Below are positions 1 to 9,834 of a stretch of DNA of 64,000 nt, piece after piece. The stretch comes from Prochlorococcus sp. AG-402-G22 (GTDB lineage Bacteria > Cyanobacteriota > Cyanobacteriia > PCC-6307 > Cyanobiaceae): NCBI GenBank assembly GCA_003217035.1, contig QCHV01000006.1, forward strand, positions 1 through 64,000. Direction: 5' to 3'. Position numbers and translations under genes: made by a program. Below the pieces are notes generated by a model. It was not told where the DNA came from. It saw nothing but the letters and a program-made list of their open reading frames with translations, and made no database searches. Numbering within the stretch: position 1 is the first letter of the stretch; every line of letters begins with the position of its first letter.

Positions 1-633
1 GTATCTGAATTCGCTAAATCAGTTATTAAAAGGCCAGTAATTCTTGTTGGCAATTCAATTGGAGGAGTTATTGCTCTTAGAGCAGCACAATTACTTAAAT
101 CTAGCTGTAAAGGTGTAGTCCTAATAAATTGTGCCCAAAGAACAATGGATGACAAAAGACTTAGTCAACAATCAATAATAATGCAATTATTAAGACCTTC
201 ACTTAAAGGGTTAATAAGAAAACGTTTACTAAGCAAAAATCTATTTAAATATGCTGCCAATCCAATTTTCATAGAAAAGATTCTAAGAAAAGCCTATCCA
301 AGTGGATCCCATTTAGATAAAGAACTAATAGAAATCCTTTACAAACCCACTCAAAGAGAAGGGGCTCCTGAAGCTTTTCATGGTTTTGTGAATATCTTCG
401 ATGATCATCTGGCGCCACAGTTAATGGAAAGAATAAATATACCTGTTGATTTAATTTGGGGAGCAAAAGATCCATGGGAATCAATTGAAGAAGCTAAAGA
501 ATGGAAAGATTCTTTTAGTTGTATAAGATCTATGGAAGTTATTAATGAGGCAGGCCACTGTCCTCACGATGAAGCCCCTGAAAAAGTTAACGTTTATATA
601 AAAAAAATTATTCAGCAAGCTACATACGCTTGA
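1..633 (+). CDS. alpha/beta hydrolase, 5' end cut by window
   Basis: This is the C-terminal 210 residues of an alpha/beta-hydrolase fold protein; the reading frame is open from base 1, so the start lies outside the window. The nucleophile elbow GNSIGG puts the catalytic Ser at visible residue 19. An acid is likely in LIWGAKDPW, and the catalytic His is in AGHCPHDE near the C-terminus, so the Ser-Asp-His triad appears complete. The family includes esterases, haloperoxidase-like enzymes and chlorophyll-related hydrolases; substrate cannot be read from the sequence. Its 3' end overlaps the convergent sigma-factor gene by 22 bases. Confidence 0.85.
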   Translation, partial: VSEFAKSVIKRPVILVGNSIGGVIALRAAQLLKSSCKGVVLINCAQRTMDDKRLSQQSIIMQLLRPSLKGLIRKRLLSKNLFKYAANPIFIEKILRKAYPSGSHLDKELIEILYKPTQREGAPEAFHGFVNIFDDHLAPQLMERINIPVDLIWGAKDPWESIEEAKEWKDSFSCIRSMEVINEAGHCPHDEAPEKVNVYIKKIIQQATYA

Positions 634-1652
634 ACGTACTCTCCTTCATTACGCAAACCTTTGAGTGCATCTCTCTCAAGCTTTCTAACTCGATCACGGC
701 TAATTCCAAGGATCCTGCCAATACCAGTAAGACTCATTGGTTCTTCACCATCTATTCCATACCTCATTCTTAAAACTCTATTTTGTAAATCAGGCAACTT
801 TTCCAAAATCATCTCTAAATCTCCTTTCATGCAATCCATCTCAATCTGCAGCTGAGGTAAATCATCATCACTTGATAGCAAGTCCAGCAAAGTAGCATCA
901 TCAGTCTTACCCACTGAAGATTGTAAACTTATAGGCTGACTTGCTCTCGACATCAATTCTTTCACCTCTAAAACTGGAAGATCTACAAAATCAGATAGTT
1001 CTTGCATAGAAGGTGTTCTAGCTAATGTTTGACTTAATTCTCGCTGACCCTTTTTCAACTTGTTAAGCATCTCGGTGATATGTATAGGCAAGCGAATGGC
1101 TCTGCTTTTCTCAGCTATTGCTCTTGTAATACCTTGCCTTATCCACCAATATGCATAAGTAGAAAATTTATATCCTCTTGCAGGATCAAACTTTTCTACT
1201 CCTCTTACCAAACCAATTGTGCCCTCTTGAATTAAATCCAAAAGTTCCATATTTCGTTTGGTATATTTCTTTGCAACACTTACAACCAAACGCAAGTTAG
1301 CAGCAACCATTCTCTCTTTAGCCCTTGCTCCTAGTCTTAATTTGCGTTTTAAATCTCGAACTGGGATTTTTGCAGAATCAGCGAGCTCTTCTTGGGTTGG
1401 CTTGCATCCAGAATTACTTTCCAAATCACTTCCAAGTCTCTCTAAAAGCATTAATTCTTGAACCTGTCTGCCAAGAGTTATTTCTTGTTCGTTAGATAAA
1501 AGAGGAACTCTCCCAATATCCCTTAAGTAAGAGCGAACTAAATCTTTTTCACCAAAAGTTTTTTGATGATGAGAAGATGCAAAAGCATGAGAAGGTGGGA
1601 TTGCGATTTCGACGGCCATTACAACTCTGTTGAGTTTTGTAAAGCTTATCAT
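612..1652 (-). CDS. RNA polymerase sigma factor, sigma-70 group 2
   Basis: This is a primary-like alternative sigma factor that directs core RNA polymerase to promoters. The 346-residue protein has region 1.2 (YLRDIGRVPLLSNEQEI), region 2 with the core-binding and -10 melting segments (NLRLVVSVAKKY, DLIQEG, FSTYAYWWIRQ), region 3, and a region 4.2 helix-turn-helix (GIGRILGISRDRVRKLE). The long non-conserved region of RpoD is absent, which fits group 2 (SigB/SigC/SigD type) rather than the housekeeping factor. A second in-frame ATG at 1619 (MAVEIAIPP) is an equally plausible start. It lies downstream of mgtE on the same strand, 61 bases away, and its end overlaps the convergent hydrolase gene. 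Confidence 0.93.
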   Translation of the reverse strand: MISFTKLNRVVMAVEIAIPPSHAFASSHHQKTFGEKDLVRSYLRDIGRVPLLSNEQEITLGRQVQELMLLERLGSDLESNSGCKPTQEELADSAKIPVRDLKRKLRLGARAKERMVAANLRLVVSVAKKYTKRNMELLDLIQEGTIGLVRGVEKFDPARGYKFSTYAYWWIRQGITRAIAEKSRAIRLPIHITEMLNKLKKGQRELSQTLARTPSMQELSDFVDLPVLEVKELMSRASQPISLQSSVGKTDDATLLDLLSSDDDLPQLQIEMDCMKGDLEMILEKLPDLQNRVLRMRYGIDGEEPMSLTGIGRILGISRDRVRKLERDALKGLRNEGEYVQAYVAC

Positions 1653-1713
1653 TAAGAACTGTAAAGCTGTACTCAGGAGATTGTTTTTAAGTATAAATAC
1701 CTAGAAATTTTAT

Positions 1714-3129
1714 TTAGTTTATGTTTATTTGGGTAAGAAGCCAAGAAGCAGTTCTCAAATAAATAAAAACACCTGCAACATCAGTAGCGGTTGTAATAAA
1801 AGGTGCTGACATTAAAGCTGGGTCAAGTCCCATTCGATCAAAGAGCAAAGGCAATGCTGCACCAGCAGTTGCCGCCAATGTAGTGATAGCCATTAAGCTA
1901 ATTCCTACAGCAGTTCCAACCAAAGGACCCTCACCTTGCCACCAAGCAAAAGGAACAACAAAAAAGAGCATTAACAATCCCAATAAAGCACCTGCCAGTG
2001 CTTCTCGAATAACTGATTTCCAAAGACCTAGGTTTTGGATACGTTGCGTACTTAAACCCCTTATAACAACAGTAGAACTTTGAGCACCAACATTGCCGCC
2101 AGTTCCAATTAATAAAGGTATAAAAGCTGCCAATAAAACCACTTGCTTTAAAACATCGTCATTCATTGCTATTACCTTAGTTGTCAAACCATTTGCTAAA
2201 ACCAAAACGAATAGCCAAACAACTCGCCTTCGGGCTACTACAAATAAATTACTCTGAAAATAATCATCTTCATCGCCAGCTTGAACAGCACCTGCTGCAT
2301 ATAAATCTCGTGTAGCCTCTTGCTCAATAACATCAATTACATCATCAACAGTTACTATTCCCACCAATCTTTTTTCACTATCCACAACAGGTAAAGCTAG
2401 AAAGTCGTACCTCTGAATTGCCCTAGCCACCTCTTCTTGGTCAGTATCAGTTCTTACATTAACTACATCCTTAGTCATCACATCTCCTATCAAAGCTTCA
2501 GGATCAGCCGTCACCAGATCTCTTAATGAAAGTATTCCAGTTAAATGTCTTTCTCTATCAGTTACATAAAGGCTATAAATTGTTTCTGTAAAAGGAGCTT
2601 GGCGCCTAACAATAGCTAGAGCCTGGGAAACTTTATGGAATTCTTTTAAATCAATAAATTCATTAGTCATAAGCCTCCCAGCAGTCTCTGGCTGATAACC
2701 AAGCATTTGAGCAGTTACCTTGCGTTCCTCGGGACTTAGTTCTGCCAACAATCTTCTAACAACCTTTGCAGGTAATTCATCAAAAAGACGCACCCTATCG
2801 TCAGGAGACATACTTTCGACTAATTCCAAAACCTCCCCTGAACGCAATCTGTCTAAAAGACTTTGCTGTACACCGGGATCTAAATATTCATAAACTTCTA
2901 TCGCTTCATTTTTGCTTAATAACCTAAATGCAAGTGCCTGTAAAATTAAAGGCAAATTTCCAATTGCCTCTGCGATATCAACTGGTTGAACAGGTTGAAG
3001 TAGTGTCTTGACGCCGTCATAATTACCTGCAGACAACATTGCTTCAAGTTGTTCTGCTACAACATCTGCAAGATGAGGGCCTTTAAGGGGAGAAGGAGCG
3101 TTTAAAGATGCCCCAGTTTCCTCATTCAT
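1714..3129 (-). CDS. mgtE: MgtE magnesium transporter
   Basis: This is an inner-membrane Mg2+ channel of the MgtE family (471 residues, usual length about 450). Order of domains: a helical N domain of about 130 residues, rich in Leu and acidic residues (DRVRLFDELP, SPEERKVTAQMLGY); a CBS pair at about 140-265 (LTGILSLRDLVTADPEALIGDVMT and LVGIVTVDDVIDVIEQEA are its landmarks); then a C-terminal domain of about five membrane helices with the signature GTGGNVGAQSSTVVIRG in the pore region. In known MgtE the cytosolic N and CBS domains close the gate when Mg2+ is bound. It follows the crcB pair on the same strand at 32 bases, suggesting cotranscription of two ion-homeostasis functions. Confidence 0.96.
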   Translation of the reverse strand: MNEETGASLNAPSPLKGPHLADVVAEQLEAMLSAGNYDGVKTLLQPVQPVDIAEAIGNLPLILQALAFRLLSKNEAIEVYEYLDPGVQQSLLDRLRSGEVLELVESMSPDDRVRLFDELPAKVVRRLLAELSPEERKVTAQMLGYQPETAGRLMTNEFIDLKEFHKVSQALAIVRRQAPFTETIYSLYVTDRERHLTGILSLRDLVTADPEALIGDVMTKDVVNVRTDTDQEEVARAIQRYDFLALPVVDSEKRLVGIVTVDDVIDVIEQEATRDLYAAGAVQAGDEDDYFQSNLFVVARRRVVWLFVLVLANGLTTKVIAMNDDVLKQVVLLAAFIPLLIGTGGNVGAQSSTVVIRGLSTQRIQNLGLWKSVIREALAGALLGLLMLFFVVPFAWWQGEGPLVGTAVGISLMAITTLAATAGAALPLLFDRMGLDPALMSAPFITTATDVAGVFIYLRTASWLLTQININ

Positions 3130-3161
3130 AGGAGCAAAAACAGGGCCTCCATATCTTATGT

Positions 3162-3527
3162 CTATCTGGGTGCGATTGATTCCTTAATTCTTCTACCCAT
3201 TAAAAAACCAGCATATAAAGACAACCCTCCCCAAAAAATTGTTAATCCAATTGCAGTGATTGCCAAAGAGAAAAGGCCGGACACAATCAAATCAATAATT
3301 TTGGTGATCCAACTACTAAAAGATGTACAAGCTCCGCAAAATCCAATGCTAAAGATAAATTGAAAACGTCTTTTAGCATTCAATCCAATGACAAGTCCCA
3401 TCACTGCTGATCCAAGAATATTTGCATGTAAATCATTATTTATAAACCATCTAATCAATGCTCCTGGAACCGCACCAAGACTAATCCAGAAGAAACGTCC
3501 TAAAGCAAACCAATCATTATCGAGCAT
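3162..3527 (-). CDS. crcB: CrcB/Fluc fluoride channel subunit, copy 2
   Basis: This is a small four-helix membrane protein (121 residues) of the CrcB/Fluc family, which exports fluoride as dual-topology dimers. The family signature appears as GFCGACTSFSSW, a degenerate form of the usual G-F-x-G-x-x-T-T-F-S-T-F: the second aromatic is Trp instead of Phe. The N-terminal GAVPGALIRW segment is also typical. The gene starts inside the end of the other crcB copy (11-base overlap), so the two are translated together and probably form an antiparallel heterodimer. Alone it may not be functional; that is inference. Confidence 0.92.
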   Translation of the reverse strand: MLDNDWFALGRFFWISLGAVPGALIRWFINNDLHANILGSAVMGLVIGLNAKRRFQFIFSIGFCGACTSFSSWITKIIDLIVSGLFSLAITAIGLTIFWGGLSLYAGFLMGRRIKESIAPR

Positions 3528-3915
3528 TTCCTAAACAATAACCAGCGAACCCAAAAAAAAGACCCCCGAATATTGAAGCAAGCAGATAAATCAATCCTTC
3601 CTTCCACTTTTGATTTCGTAAATTCTGAAAAATCTCTGCTAAGAAAGTCGAAAAAGTACTAAAGCTCCCAATAAAACCAATAGTAAGGAAAAGCCTTAAT
3701 GGGACAAAATAAGAATTATGGTATGTTTCTTGCTCTATTGAGAGAAGCAATCCTGCAGAAAAGCAAGCTAAAGAGTTAACAAGAAAGACAGACCAATGAG
3801 ACGAGATGGATTGAAGTCTCAAGCTATCAATAATTTTAAACCTTAACGAAGCTCCTAATATTGAGCCTAAAATAACTAAAAAAACAGAAGATGATATTAG
3901 AAATAATTTATACAT
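3517..3915 (-). CDS. crcB: CrcB/Fluc fluoride channel subunit, copy 1
   Basis: This is the upstream partner of the crcB pair (132 residues, four predicted membrane helices). It carries the fuller signature GFIGSFSTFSTF, keeping both Phe residues of the fluoride-coordinating track and the Ser/Thr positions near the central Na+ site. The N-terminal LGSILGASLRF matches the conserved G-x-x-x-R element. Its start overlaps the end of the SH3-like gene by 8 bases and its end overlaps copy 2 by 11 bases, so three genes are tightly coupled. Fluoride riboswitches often precede crcB, but there is no room for one here. Confidence 0.93.
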   Translation of the reverse strand: MYKLFLISSSVFLVILGSILGASLRFKIIDSLRLQSISSHWSVFLVNSLACFSAGLLLSIEQETYHNSYFVPLRLFLTIGFIGSFSTFSTFLAEIFQNLRNQKWKEGLIYLLASIFGGLFFGFAGYCLGNAR

Positions 3916-4237
3916 TTATCCATCCACGATGGATAGCATTGGATGGATTCATAAATTGTATGTAATCTACATCAACCAACATCCATTGCTGCTTATCAGA
4001 ACTTTCCCAAGTTCTAATAACTCTTAAGGGAGTTCCTAGTGGCAAACTTATAAAATCTGACGAGTTTAATAAAGGGGAAGTTCTTAAATTACAGTTAGTC
4101 CCTGCATATTTTCTTTTGAAATCTTCACGTAGAGGGATTATCGAATTATTGGAGGATATTCCACCTGCTGGTAAATCTAGGGGGGCTAATAAACCAAGGA
4201 TTAAAAATATCCAGCTAAAACGTATAATTGAACTCAT
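3908..4237 (-). CDS. small exported SH3-like domain protein
   Basis: This is a 109-residue protein with a hydrophobic N-terminal segment (about residues 8-24) that looks like a signal peptide. The rest resembles a bacterial SH3 domain: CNLRTSPLLNSS, then LPLGTPLRVIRTW, then WMLVDVDY and a closing RGWINV. Bacterial SH3 domains usually bind peptidoglycan or mediate envelope contacts; the target here is unknown. It sits 8 bases after gyrB and overlaps crcB by 8 bases, so its expression is tied to both. The domain call rests on pattern similarity only. Confidence 0.75.
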   Translation of the reverse strand: MSSIIRFSWIFLILGLLAPLDLPAGGISSNNSIIPLREDFKRKYAGTNCNLRTSPLLNSSDFISLPLGTPLRVIRTWESSDKQQWMLVDVDYIQFMNPSNAIHRGWINV

Positions 4238-4245
4238 GGTGTAAA

Positions 4246-6291
<2,046 letters not shown>

Positions 6292-6356
6292 CTAAATTTA
6301 ACACTGGCAAAGGCAAAAGGCTCTTAAAACATTTCTATCGATGCTCTAAAGATTTT

Positions 6357-7256
6357 ATGTCGACCAATAAACCCATAATAATTGTTCTTCTTGGACCTAC
6401 TGCTAGTGGTAAAACTCAACTGGGAATAGAGATTGCAGAAAACCTTGGATTGGAAATTCACAATATTGATTCACGACAAATTTATATTGATATGGACATA
6501 GGGACTGCTAAACCAACTCAAGAGCAACAAAAACGAATCAAGCATTTTTTACTTGACCTAAAGCCCCCGAATAAAAAAATTACAGTTCATGAGTTCCAAA
6601 AAACAGCCATGAAAAGCATTGATATATGTTTAAAAAGAAGAAAAATTGTACTACTCGTTGGTGGCAGCGGCTTATATCTCAAATCATTAACTCATGGCCT
6701 TTGCCCTCCAGCAATACCTCCACAGGCGATCTTAAGAGAACAATTAAAGGAACTCGGACAATATGAATGTCACCAACTCTTACAGAAATCTGATCCAGTT
6801 TCATCAAGGAAAATTGGACCATCGGATTCTGTTCGAACGATTAGGGCACTGGAAGTTTTTTATGCAACTGGCAAGTCAATATCGTCAATGCAATTGTCGA
6901 ATCCACCAGCTTGGGAATTTATAGAGATAGGTTTAAATCCTAGAAATCTTAAAGAAAGAATTACTCAACGGACAAAAACTATCTTTCGCGATGGGATACT
7001 TGATGAGACAGAAAACCTAATTAATCAATATGGCGAAGATCTTTCTTTACTTCAAACAATTGGCTACCAAGAAGCTTCTAAAAGAATTAAAGGTGAAATA
7101 TCTTTAAATGATGCCATCACTCAAACCACCCAGCGAACCAATCAATTTGCAAAAAGACAAAAAACTTGGTTTAAAGGGCAACATAATCCAAAATGGTTGA
7201 ATGAGGAAAACCCTCTTTCTGAAGCTCTCTCTTTAATCCATAACGTTATAGGGTGA
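6357..7256 (+). CDS. miaA: tRNA dimethylallyltransferase
   Basis: MiaA transfers the dimethylallyl group of DMAPP to N6 of A37 in tRNAs that read codons beginning with U. The 299-residue protein starts with the P-loop LLGPTASGKTQL (about residues 10-21), followed by the diagnostic NIDSRQIYIDMDIGTAKPT segment with the catalytic Asp and by GGSGLYLKSL. The C-terminal QTIGYQEA and QRTNQFAKRQKTWF elements are typical. The ATG start is the first in frame after the divergent gyrB promoter region. It is followed 64 bases later by infC on the same strand. Confidence 0.97.
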   Translation: MSTNKPIIIVLLGPTASGKTQLGIEIAENLGLEIHNIDSRQIYIDMDIGTAKPTQEQQKRIKHFLLDLKPPNKKITVHEFQKTAMKSIDICLKRRKIVLLVGGSGLYLKSLTHGLCPPAIPPQAILREQLKELGQYECHQLLQKSDPVSSRKIGPSDSVRTIRALEVFYATGKSISSMQLSNPPAWEFIEIGLNPRNLKERITQRTKTIFRDGILDETENLINQYGEDLSLLQTIGYQEASKRIKGEISLNDAITQTTQRTNQFAKRQKTWFKGQHNPKWLNEENPLSEALSLIHNVIG

Positions 7257-7320
7257 ACTAAGTAGATATAAGATGATGATTCATTCAACTTGATTCTGCT
7301 CAATCCCCTCATCACACTGA

Positions 7321-7929
7321 ATGCCACCACGTCCCCGTTTTGATCGTCGCGCTCCAGTTAGAGAGCTCCCAAACATAAATGACCGTATCAAATATCCAAA
7401 ATTGAGGGTAGTTGATGCAGATGGAACACAATTAGGAATTATTGACCGAGAAGAAGCATTGAAAGTTTCTCAAGAGCGGGAGTTAGACCTGGTTCTAGTA
7501 AGCGAAAAGGCAGATCCTCCTGTTTGCCGAATTATGAACTATGGAAAATTTAAATTTGAACAAGAAAAGAAAGCCAAGGAAGCAAAAAAGAAATCTCATC
7601 AAACTGAAGTCAAGGAAGTAAAAATGCGTTACAAAATTGATAAGCACGATTATGAGGTGCGAATAAATCAAACCACTCGGTTTCTTAAAGCAGGAGACAA
7701 AGTGAAATGCACAGTAATTTTTAGAGGTAGAGAAATTCAACACACAAATCTTGCAGAATCACTTCTAACGAGAATGGCTAAAGATCTAGAAGAACAAGCA
7801 GAAGTTCAGCAAGCTCCAAAACGTGAAGGAAGAAATATGATTATGTTCTTAACACCTCGTAAGACACCATTAATAAAAAACGAAAAAGAAACCAAGTCTT
7901 CCTCTAAAGCTACAAGGACCATCCAATAA
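7321..7929 (+). CDS. infC: translation initiation factor IF-3
   Basis: IF-3 binds the 30S subunit, blocks 50S joining and checks the start codon. The 202-residue protein has a basic N-terminal extension ([17 protein letters not shown]), the N-domain ([23 protein letters not shown]), a lysine-rich linker ([13 protein letters not shown]), and the C-domain ([34 protein letters not shown]). It ends in a Ser/Lys-rich tail. The start is ATG, not the rare AUU used for autoregulation in enterobacteria. The classical partners rpmI and rplT are not adjacent but lie about 29 kb away in this window. Confidence 0.97.
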   Translation: MPPRPRFDRRAPVRELPNINDRIKYPKLRVVDADGTQLGIIDREEALKVSQERELDLVLVSEKADPPVCRIMNYGKFKFEQEKKAKEAKKKSHQTEVKEVKMRYKIDKHDYEVRINQTTRFLKAGDKVKCTVIFRGREIQHTNLAESLLTRMAKDLEEQAEVQQAPKREGRNMIMFLTPRKTPLIKNEKETKSSSKATRTIQ

Positions 7930-8091
7930 GCGTCAGATCTATCCAATTGCAATGGATTAAAGAAAATTTCTTAGCTTATCAAGCATCACTTTTGTATTAA
8001 GTTTTCACCGGCACAAAAGCTTAGGACAAAGAAATAATTGTCACTTGAGCCTTAATTAATTATGTTGGTCAAATAAATCTGGCATGAAGGC
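7930..8091. other. intergenic region infC to GntR gene
   Basis: This 162-base AT-rich gap holds no gene that I can support. It contains an inverted repeat with arms CTTTTGT (7989-7995) and ACAAAAG (8013-8019) separated by 17 bases. A shorter hairpin, ATCCA/TGGAT, lies near its start. Neither is followed by a clear T-run, so I do not call a terminator. The promoter of the GntR-cysE pair should lie here, but no confident -10/-35 boxes are visible. Confidence 0.35.
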
Positions 8092-9078
8092 GTGCGATTC
8101 CATATCCAACAGGAAAGTGACATCCCTGCATCAAGTCAACTTTATAATCAGATTTGCTTTGCTATAGCAGCGAGGCATTACCCGCCAGGACACAGGCTTC
8201 CAAGCACTAGGCAACTGGCAATGCAGACAGGTCTTCATCGAAATACAATAAGCAAAGTTTATAGACAACTAGAAACTGACGGAGTTGTTGAAGCAATTGC
8301 AGGGTCAGGAATTTACGTTCGTGATCAACAAAAACAAAGAGAAGTAAAAAGTTCTTCAAGTTATAGAAATAAAACTGTTATTGATATTGACCAAGAAGTA
8401 AGAAAGTCTGTAGACAGCCTACTTAATGCAGGATGCACTCTGCAGCAAACAAGAGAGCTTTATGTTCACGAGATTGACTGGCGATTGCGCTGTGGAGCAA
8501 GAGTCCTAGTAAGCACACCTAGAGAAGACATAGGAGCCTCAATGCTTATAGCTGAGGAACTAGGGCCCAATTTAAATGTTCCTGTAGAAGTTGTACCAAT
8601 GGAAGAGCTCGAAGGTGTTCTGGAAAGCTCCAACAACGGAACTGTCGTAACCAGTCGCTACTTCCTGCAACCTTTAGAAGAAATGGCAAAGCAGCATGGA
8701 ATGCGAGCAATAGCAGTTGATCTGAGTGACTTTCGCAACGAACTGTCAATGTTAAAAGAGTTAAAAGCAGGAAGTTGCGTTGGAATAGTTAGCATTAGTC
8801 CTGGAATCCTTCGCGCAGCTGAAGTGATACTACACAGCATGAGAGGCAATGAACTTTTGCTTATGACTGCAAATCCGGATGTAGGGAGTAGGTTACTGGC
8901 TCTACTAAGAGCATCTAATTATGTTTTATGTGATAGTCCTAGCTTGCCATTAATTGAACACACCCTGAGACAAAATAGATCCCAGTTAATGAGAATGCCT
9001 CAAGTGCATTGTGCGGAAAAATATTTAAGTGAATCAACAATAGATCAGTTGCGTAAAGAAATAGGCCTTACTAAATAA
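8092..9078 (+). CDS. GntR-family transcriptional regulator
   Basis: This 328-residue protein begins with a GntR-type winged helix (about residues 1-75: SQLYNQICFAIAARHYPPGHRLPSTRQLA, MQTGLHRNTISKVYRQLE and DGVVEAIAGSGIYV are its parts). The remaining 250 residues are an effector domain that I do not recognise as the aminotransferase (MocR), FCD or UTRA type; it has alternating strand and helix character (RVLVSTP; VEVVPMEELE; MRAIAVDLS; SCVGIVSISPG). The start is GTG, because an in-frame stop lies at 8074-8076 and no ATG fits. It is 21 bases upstream of cysE on the same strand, which suggests cotranscription and possibly control of cysteine synthesis, an inference from position only. Confidence 0.88.
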   Translation: MRFHIQQESDIPASSQLYNQICFAIAARHYPPGHRLPSTRQLAMQTGLHRNTISKVYRQLETDGVVEAIAGSGIYVRDQQKQREVKSSSSYRNKTVIDIDQEVRKSVDSLLNAGCTLQQTRELYVHEIDWRLRCGARVLVSTPREDIGASMLIAEELGPNLNVPVEVVPMEELEGVLESSNNGTVVTSRYFLQPLEEMAKQHGMRAIAVDLSDFRNELSMLKELKAGSCVGIVSISPGILRAAEVILHSMRGNELLLMTANPDVGSRLLALLRASNYVLCDSPSLPLIEHTLRQNRSQLMRMPQVHCAEKYLSESTIDQLRKEIGLTK

Positions 9079-9099
9079 CCAATCTTTTTCTTTGAGCAA

Positions 9100-9834
9100 A
9101 TGCTTAAAGCTATCAAATCAGACCTAGCAATTATTCGAGAAAGAGATCCTGCAGCAAGGGGTCTACTTGAAATCTTACTTTGCTATCCAGGCTTCCAAGC
9201 CCTAGTACTGCATAGATTTAGTAATCGCCTTTGGAAGCTGGGGATACCATTATTACCTCGCGTATTAAGTCAACTAACTAGATCATTCACTGGAATAGAA
9301 ATCCATCCTGGCGCACAAATTGGGAGAGGTGTTTTTATTGACCATGGAATGGGAGTAGTTATTGGAGAAACCTCTGAAATCGGGAATAGATGCTTGCTAT
9401 ATCAAGGGGTAACTCTTGGTGGAACTGGCAAAGATCATGGCAAAAGGCATCCGACTTTGGCAGAGAATGTAGTGGTTGGAGCAGGGGCGAAAGTACTTGG
9501 AGCAATCAATGTTGGCACAAACACTCGAATTGGAGCCGGTTCAGTTGTAGTAAGAGATGTCGAGGCAAATAGCACTGTGGTTGGTATCCCTGGAAGAATT
9601 GTTCATCAAAGTGGCGTGCGGATAAATCCACTTGCTCATTCTGCTTTACCTGATGCTGAAGCAAACGTAATTAGAAACTTGATGGAACGAATTGATTATC
9701 TTGAAGGGCAGGTTTCTAAACTCAATAACTCATTAAAAGCAATAGAAAAAGGCAATACTTCGAAAAGTTACCTATCAGGAAAAGCGCAAAATCTAAAAGA
9801 TCGAGAGATTATTGAATTTCTTGGCGATAATTAA
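9100..9834 (+). CDS. cysE: serine O-acetyltransferase
   Basis: CysE makes O-acetylserine from serine and acetyl-CoA, the first step of cysteine synthesis. The 244-residue protein has the short helical N-terminus of the plant/Bacillus type (RERDPAARGLLEILLCYPGFQAL) and a left-handed beta-helix of hexapeptide repeats (IHPGAQIGRGVFIDHG; VVIGETSEIG; LGGTGKDHGKRHPTL; GAGAKVLGAINVG). The catalytic His lies in DHGMGVVIGE. The charged C-terminal tail (LEGQVSKLNNSLKAIEKG) may be a coiled coil. It ends one base before the convergent secA stop. Confidence 0.97.
   Translation: MLKAIKSDLAIIRERDPAARGLLEILLCYPGFQALVLHRFSNRLWKLGIPLLPRVLSQLTRSFTGIEIHPGAQIGRGVFIDHGMGVVIGETSEIGNRCLLYQGVTLGGTGKDHGKRHPTLAENVVVGAGAKVLGAINVGTNTRIGAGSVVVRDVEANSTVVGIPGRIVHQSGVRINPLAHSALPDAEANVIRNLMERIDYLEGQVSKLNNSLKAIEKGNTSKSYLSGKAQNLKDREIIEFLGDN

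Noticed and set aside
600-633. Terminator at the sigma factor end
   Set aside because: A 5-base-pair stem is present but the T-run on the minus strand is eight bases away, so pairing and spacing do not fit an intrinsic terminator.
7989-8019. Inverted repeat after infC as a terminator
   Set aside because: The loop is 17 bases long and no T-run follows on either strand, so it is left as an unexplained repeat.
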